The notes under the pieces are model-generated. The model ran no database searches and was not told where the DNA came from. It saw only the letters and a list, made by a program, of their open reading frames with translations. The translations under genes were made by a program, and so were the position numbers. From NCBI GenBank assembly GCA_964479625.1, contig CAYZMS010000013.1, forward strand, positions 46,702 to 110,701: a stretch of 64,000 bases of DNA. Reading direction: 5' to 3'. Origin of the DNA: CAYZMS01 sp964479625 (GTDB lineage: Bacteria; Bacteroidota; Bacteroidia; Chitinophagales; Saprospiraceae). Below are positions 61,023 through 64,000 of the stretch, piece after piece (positions within the stretch are counted from its first letter, which is position 1; each line of letters starts with the position of its first letter).

Positions 61023-63101
61023 ATGGCAAAATTACAACAGGGGCTTCGACAGGTCCCCAGAATTTTCAAATACCTCCTAATCCTGGCGGTCATAGCGGTT
61101 ATCAGCCTGTTGTTCCCTGATAACCTGCGTTTTAAGTACCAGTTCGAACCTGGGCAGACCTGGGGGTACGAAACCCTGAAGGCGCCCTTCGACATTCCCA
61201 TTCGGAAAACGGAAGCGGAATTACTGGAGGAACGCATGGAGTTGGAAGCCGCCTTTAGTCCTTATTATATCCAGCAAAACGATAGCGCAATTGTACAACT
61301 TCAAGCCTACGATTCGGCTTTCGATAAGCAACTGGAGGAAGTGCAGCAAAGCGGCCAGTTCCTGGATGTACAGCAGCATGAGATTGAATACGCCCAAACC
61401 GGGCGGGATTACCTGGACCGGGTGCTGGAGCGAGGTCTGGTAGAACCCGAACCTAAACACCTGGAGGAAGGTGCTGATTTTCAGGTCCACCTTATCCGTG
61501 GGAACATTAAGGAGCGGCGCTTTTTGCGTTCCCTTACCACCGTGGAAGAAGCTATCGGCCAATTGAGCGATTCCCTGCCCGCCATGCAATTGAAGGAAGC
61601 CGATTTTCTATACCCTATTCTCAATGAGGTGGTTGCTCCAACTATTTTCTACAGCGACAGCCTGACCCAACTGTTTCGGGAGCAGTTGTTCCAGCAGGCC
61701 CCCTCCACCCGTGGCGTAGTCAATAAGGGAGAGGTCATCGTTCGTAGGGGAGAAGTAGTGACCGACAGCACCTATCAAAAACTGGCTTCCTTTCGGGAAA
61801 AATACGAACGGGAGGTGTCGGCCAGCCGGATTTACTGGATGGTCTACCTGGGGTATCTTTTATTGACGACCCTTATCATCGGCGTTTTTGTATTGTACCT
61901 ACAGCGCTATGCTCCGACGGTTTTTAATCGCTTCGGGCGGCTGTTGTTTGTGTTGATGTGGGTGGTGTTGTACAGCTATCTGGTATTTGCTGTCGAAAAT
62001 GCGGATATTCTGAACCCATACCTGATCCCCTTCTGCATCGTTCCCATTGTCATCAAGACCTTTTACAATCCCCGCCTGGCCTTGTTTACCCACCTGGTGG
62101 TGGTGTTGATCGCGAGCTTCCTGTCCAATATGGGTTACGAATTTACCTTTCTGCAAGTACTGGCAGGTATAGTAGTTTTGCTCAGTGAGGTCGATACCCG
62201 AGATTGGTCACGCTTTTTTTACTCCATGCTGTACATATTTCTCGCCTACAGCCTGGGCTTTTTCGGACTGAGTCTGATCCAGGAAGGAGATCTGAATGAA
62301 ATAGACTGGTCGGTTTATACCTGGTTAGCTTTAAATGTGTTTTTGACCTTGCTGGCTTATCCTCTGATCCCGCTGCTGGGGCGATTGTTTGGATTTACCT
62401 CTTCCATTTCTCTGGTCGAGTTATCGGATATGAACCGGCCCCTGCTGCAGCAATTGGCTTTAAAAGCTCCTGGGACGATGCAGCATTCCCTGCAGGTAGC
62501 CAATTTGAGCGAGGCTGCTGCCCGGGAGATCGGTGCGGATCATCTGCTGGTAAAGGTTGCAGCGCTTTATCATGATATTGGCAAGACCAAACATCCGGAA
62601 TTCTTTATTGAGAATCAGGACGGGAACAACCCTCATGAGGGGCTTCCCCCGGAGGAAAGTGCCCGGATTATCATTGAGCATGTCACAAACGGCTTTGAAA
62701 TGGCGCGAAAGGTGCGCTTGCCCCGGGTGTTGATCGATTTCATCCTGACCCACCACGGTACTACCCGCGTGGAGTATTTCTACCGGCAATACGAAGAGGC
62801 CCAGGCCACCCCCGTCGGATCGGACGCTACCTTTCGATATCCCGGTCCCAGGCCTCGCTCCCGGGAGGAGACTATCTTAATGGTAGCTGATTCTATTGAA
62901 GCTGCCTGCAAAAGCCTCAAAAACCCTACCGCCAAGGAGCTCACTGACTTCATCGACAAGATCATAGCCGGGAAGATTGCTCAGGGCCAATTCCAGGATT
63001 CTGACATGTCTTTTTCCGAACTGGAGTGTTGCGTGGCTGTTTTCAAGTCGGTGATGAAATCCGTCTACCACGTCCGCATTGAGTACCCAAAAGAATCCTA
63101 G
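61023..63101 (+). CDS. PgpH-like HDIG domain membrane phosphohydrolase
   Basis: This is a 7TM-HD protein, the family of PgpH, which hydrolyses c-di-AMP. A first TM (about 18-33), a periplasmic region (about 40-270) and a set of TMs (about 275-475) precede the HD domain: MQHSLQVANLSEAAAREIGA, HDIGKTKHPEFFIENQDG and LTHHGTTRVEYFYRQYEE, with the catalytic His and Asp. The length of 692 residues fits. It begins 7 nt after the adenosyltransferase gene, so they are co-transcribed. Confidence 0.9.
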   Translation: MAKLQQGLRQVPRIFKYLLILAVIAVISLLFPDNLRFKYQFEPGQTWGYETLKAPFDIPIRKTEAELLEERMELEAAFSPYYIQQNDSAIVQLQAYDSAFDKQLEEVQQSGQFLDVQQHEIEYAQTGRDYLDRVLERGLVEPEPKHLEEGADFQVHLIRGNIKERRFLRSLTTVEEAIGQLSDSLPAMQLKEADFLYPILNEVVAPTIFYSDSLTQLFREQLFQQAPSTRGVVNKGEVIVRRGEVVTDSTYQKLASFREKYEREVSASRIYWMVYLGYLLLTTLIIGVFVLYLQRYAPTVFNRFGRLLFVLMWVVLYSYLVFAVENADILNPYLIPFCIVPIVIKTFYNPRLALFTHLVVVLIASFLSNMGYEFTFLQVLAGIVVLLSEVDTRDWSRFFYSMLYIFLAYSLGFFGLSLIQEGDLNEIDWSVYTWLALNVFLTLLAYPLIPLLGRLFGFTSSISLVELSDMNRPLLQQLALKAPGTMQHSLQVANLSEAAAREIGADHLLVKVAALYHDIGKTKHPEFFIENQDGNNPHEGLPPEESARIIIEHVTNGFEMARKVRLPRVLIDFILTHHGTTRVEYFYRQYEEAQATPVGSDATFRYPGPRPRSREETILMVADSIEAACKSLKNPTAKELTDFIDKIIAGKIAQGQFQDSDMSFSELECCVAVFKSVMKSVYHVRIEYPKES

Positions 63102-63210
63102 GCCACCGTCCGCGAACTTTAGTCCGCAGTCTGGTCTTCGAACCTTAGTCTGCTTTTAGTATAATACTTCCAAAAATTTAGACCACAAGCGAAGTTGAAA
63201 AACACTTAAA

Positions 63211-63756
63211 TTGTGGTTATTAGAATTAAAAAAAATCCTGGAAAAGGAATATAGAAATATTGGTTTCATTTTTTTATTATTCATTCCTCTAACCTTCTTA
63301 GGGTTTTATAAAACCTATTTTATTTTGTCTCCCGAATTTGTTGGTTCAGTTGATGCTTACACACACATCCATGCATTTACGGCTTCCCTATGGATTACCC
63401 TTCTTATTATTCAACCTTTGTTGATAAGGTTTAAGAATTTCAGTCTCCATCGTACATTGGGCAAATTTTCATATTTTGATTTCCTTGGTTTAATTCTTTC
63501 ATTTATGCCCCAAATGATTAAAGAATATGGTAAAGGACTTTTTCCGTTAAACGCCAGTTTTGACATTTTGCTCTTGATGCTATTTTACATTCTTGCTTTA
63601 AAGCACAAAAGGATGTTGCTTTTGCATATGAGATATATGATAGCTATTGCATTAATTTTTATAGGCCCGACTTTAGGTAGGATCATCTTTTTCTTACTGG
63701 AATTAGAATATTTGGGTCCTATGCAAATCTCTTATTTAATAGTCGAAGTTGTTTAA
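63211..63756 (+). CDS. AT-rich multi-TM protein, probably truncated at the 3' end
   Basis: TTG 63211 starts a 181-residue frame with TMs near 18-38, 55-75, 88-105, 118-135 and 142-162. The residues HAFTASLWITLLIIQPLLI and LHRTLGKFSYFDF recall DUF2306-type or haem-linked membrane families, which have conserved His, Trp and Gln in this order. The base composition is much lower in GC than the rest of the window. The stop lies 12 nt before the stop of the transposase on the opposite strand, so the true C-terminus is likely replaced by IS end DNA. Confidence 0.65.
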   Translation: MWLLELKKILEKEYRNIGFIFLLFIPLTFLGFYKTYFILSPEFVGSVDAYTHIHAFTASLWITLLIIQPLLIRFKNFSLHRTLGKFSYFDFLGLILSFMPQMIKEYGKGLFPLNASFDILLLMLFYILALKHKRMLLLHMRYMIAIALIFIGPTLGRIIFFLLELEYLGPMQISYLIVEVV

Positions 63757-63767
63757 AAATGATTTGT

Positions 63768-64000
63768 TTAGATTCTGAGGAGTGTGAGAGTAAATGCCAG
63801 ATAATGCAAGCTCAGCCAAGTTTGAACCTTTGTTTCAAAGCGGATCAAAAGAGCTCTGAATGCATCGATCCATGCGTTTGTTCGTTCCACCGAGAATCGT
63901 TCTTTATATAATAAATCATCCAAAAGAGGTTGATTGAGATTGGGACATTCTCCACATCCTCCAACATTTTGGTGAAGAAAATTTCAATCTCAAAAAGGTC
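63768..64000 (-). mobile_element. IS5-like transposase C-terminal end (partial)
   Basis: The minus-strand frame with stop at 63768 reads LYKERFSVERTNAWIDAF, ALLIRFETKVQTWLSLHYLA and FTLTLLRI, the typical C-terminus of IS5/IS1182-type DDE transposases. Open from 63983; a TGA lies in frame at 63984-63986, so either the upstream part is in another frame (programmed shift) or it is degraded. The element runs out of the window at 64000. Confidence 0.85.

Noticed and set aside
1..64000. CRISPR array, tRNA or rRNA genes
   Set aside because: No regularly spaced repeats, cloverleaf-like sequence or rRNA-conserved blocks were seen in any intergenic stretch.

Overview
The window looks like a chromosomal contig of a free-living Bacteroidota, most likely Saprospiria (Lewinella/Saprospiraceae-like). 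The signs are type IX secretion (T9SS) C-terminal sorting domains, an about 310-residue NusB, DUF1599, DUF5777, DUF4197, DUF6249 and choice-of-anchor-B proteins, sortilin-like BNR proteins, many TTG or A-rich-leader starts, and a TAnnTTTG-type -7 promoter element. It is a draft assembly: 100 Ns at 12101-12200 sit inside a tandem repeat.

Layout. 1-5.2 kb: 3' part of dnaE, an unknown four-TM coiled-coil protein and two envelope thioredoxin-fold proteins. 5.2-15.5 kb: two divergent paralogous sortilin-like BNR exoproteins flank an Lnb_N (DUF4105) protein, rimK, a PepSY protein and the gapped repeat. 15.6-18.8 kb: DUF2157, DUF4197 and a P1-family peptidase. 19.1-24.9 kb: a TetR-controlled envelope cluster (LolA-fold protein, two FtsX-type permeases, LolD-like ATPase, outer-membrane barrel). 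24.9-32.4 kb: a MobA-like nucleotidyltransferase, then a TetR/TolC/adaptor/RND efflux operon. 32.8-34 kb: pdxH and a bacilliredoxin. 34.2-39.8 kb: a candidate extracytoplasmic redox module (haem-c-like lipoprotein, DUF5777 barrel, di-haem cytochrome, T9SS-exported sugar dehydrogenase). 39.8-48.7 kb: a DUF2064 glycosyltransferase, a choice-of-anchor-B T9SS protein, an intradiol dioxygenase, a doubly broken DUF4386 pseudogene, a RetSat/CrtISO-like oxidoreductase, a SpoU methylase and an orphan anti-sigma-like gene. 48.7-59.4 kb: a long minus-strand run (guaA, lipoprotein, trmH, M20 peptidase, pyrC; OmpA/TSP3; nusB; DoxX). 59.6-63.1 kb: DUF1599 diverges from a PduO-type cobalamin adenosyltransferase and a PgpH-like HD phosphohydrolase. 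63.2-64 kb: an AT-rich patch with a truncated membrane protein and an IS5-like transposase end.

The best candidates for something undescribed are (i) the structured region upstream of the cobalamin adenosyltransferase (60195-60430), with an 11-bp closing helix, two inner hairpins and a mutually exclusive alternative helix; (ii) the TetR-LolA-FtsX-LolD-barrel cluster; and (iii) the 34-39.8 kb redox module. No CRISPR array, tRNA, rRNA or complete mobile element was found. Function calls rest on reading motifs by eye; no database search was run.
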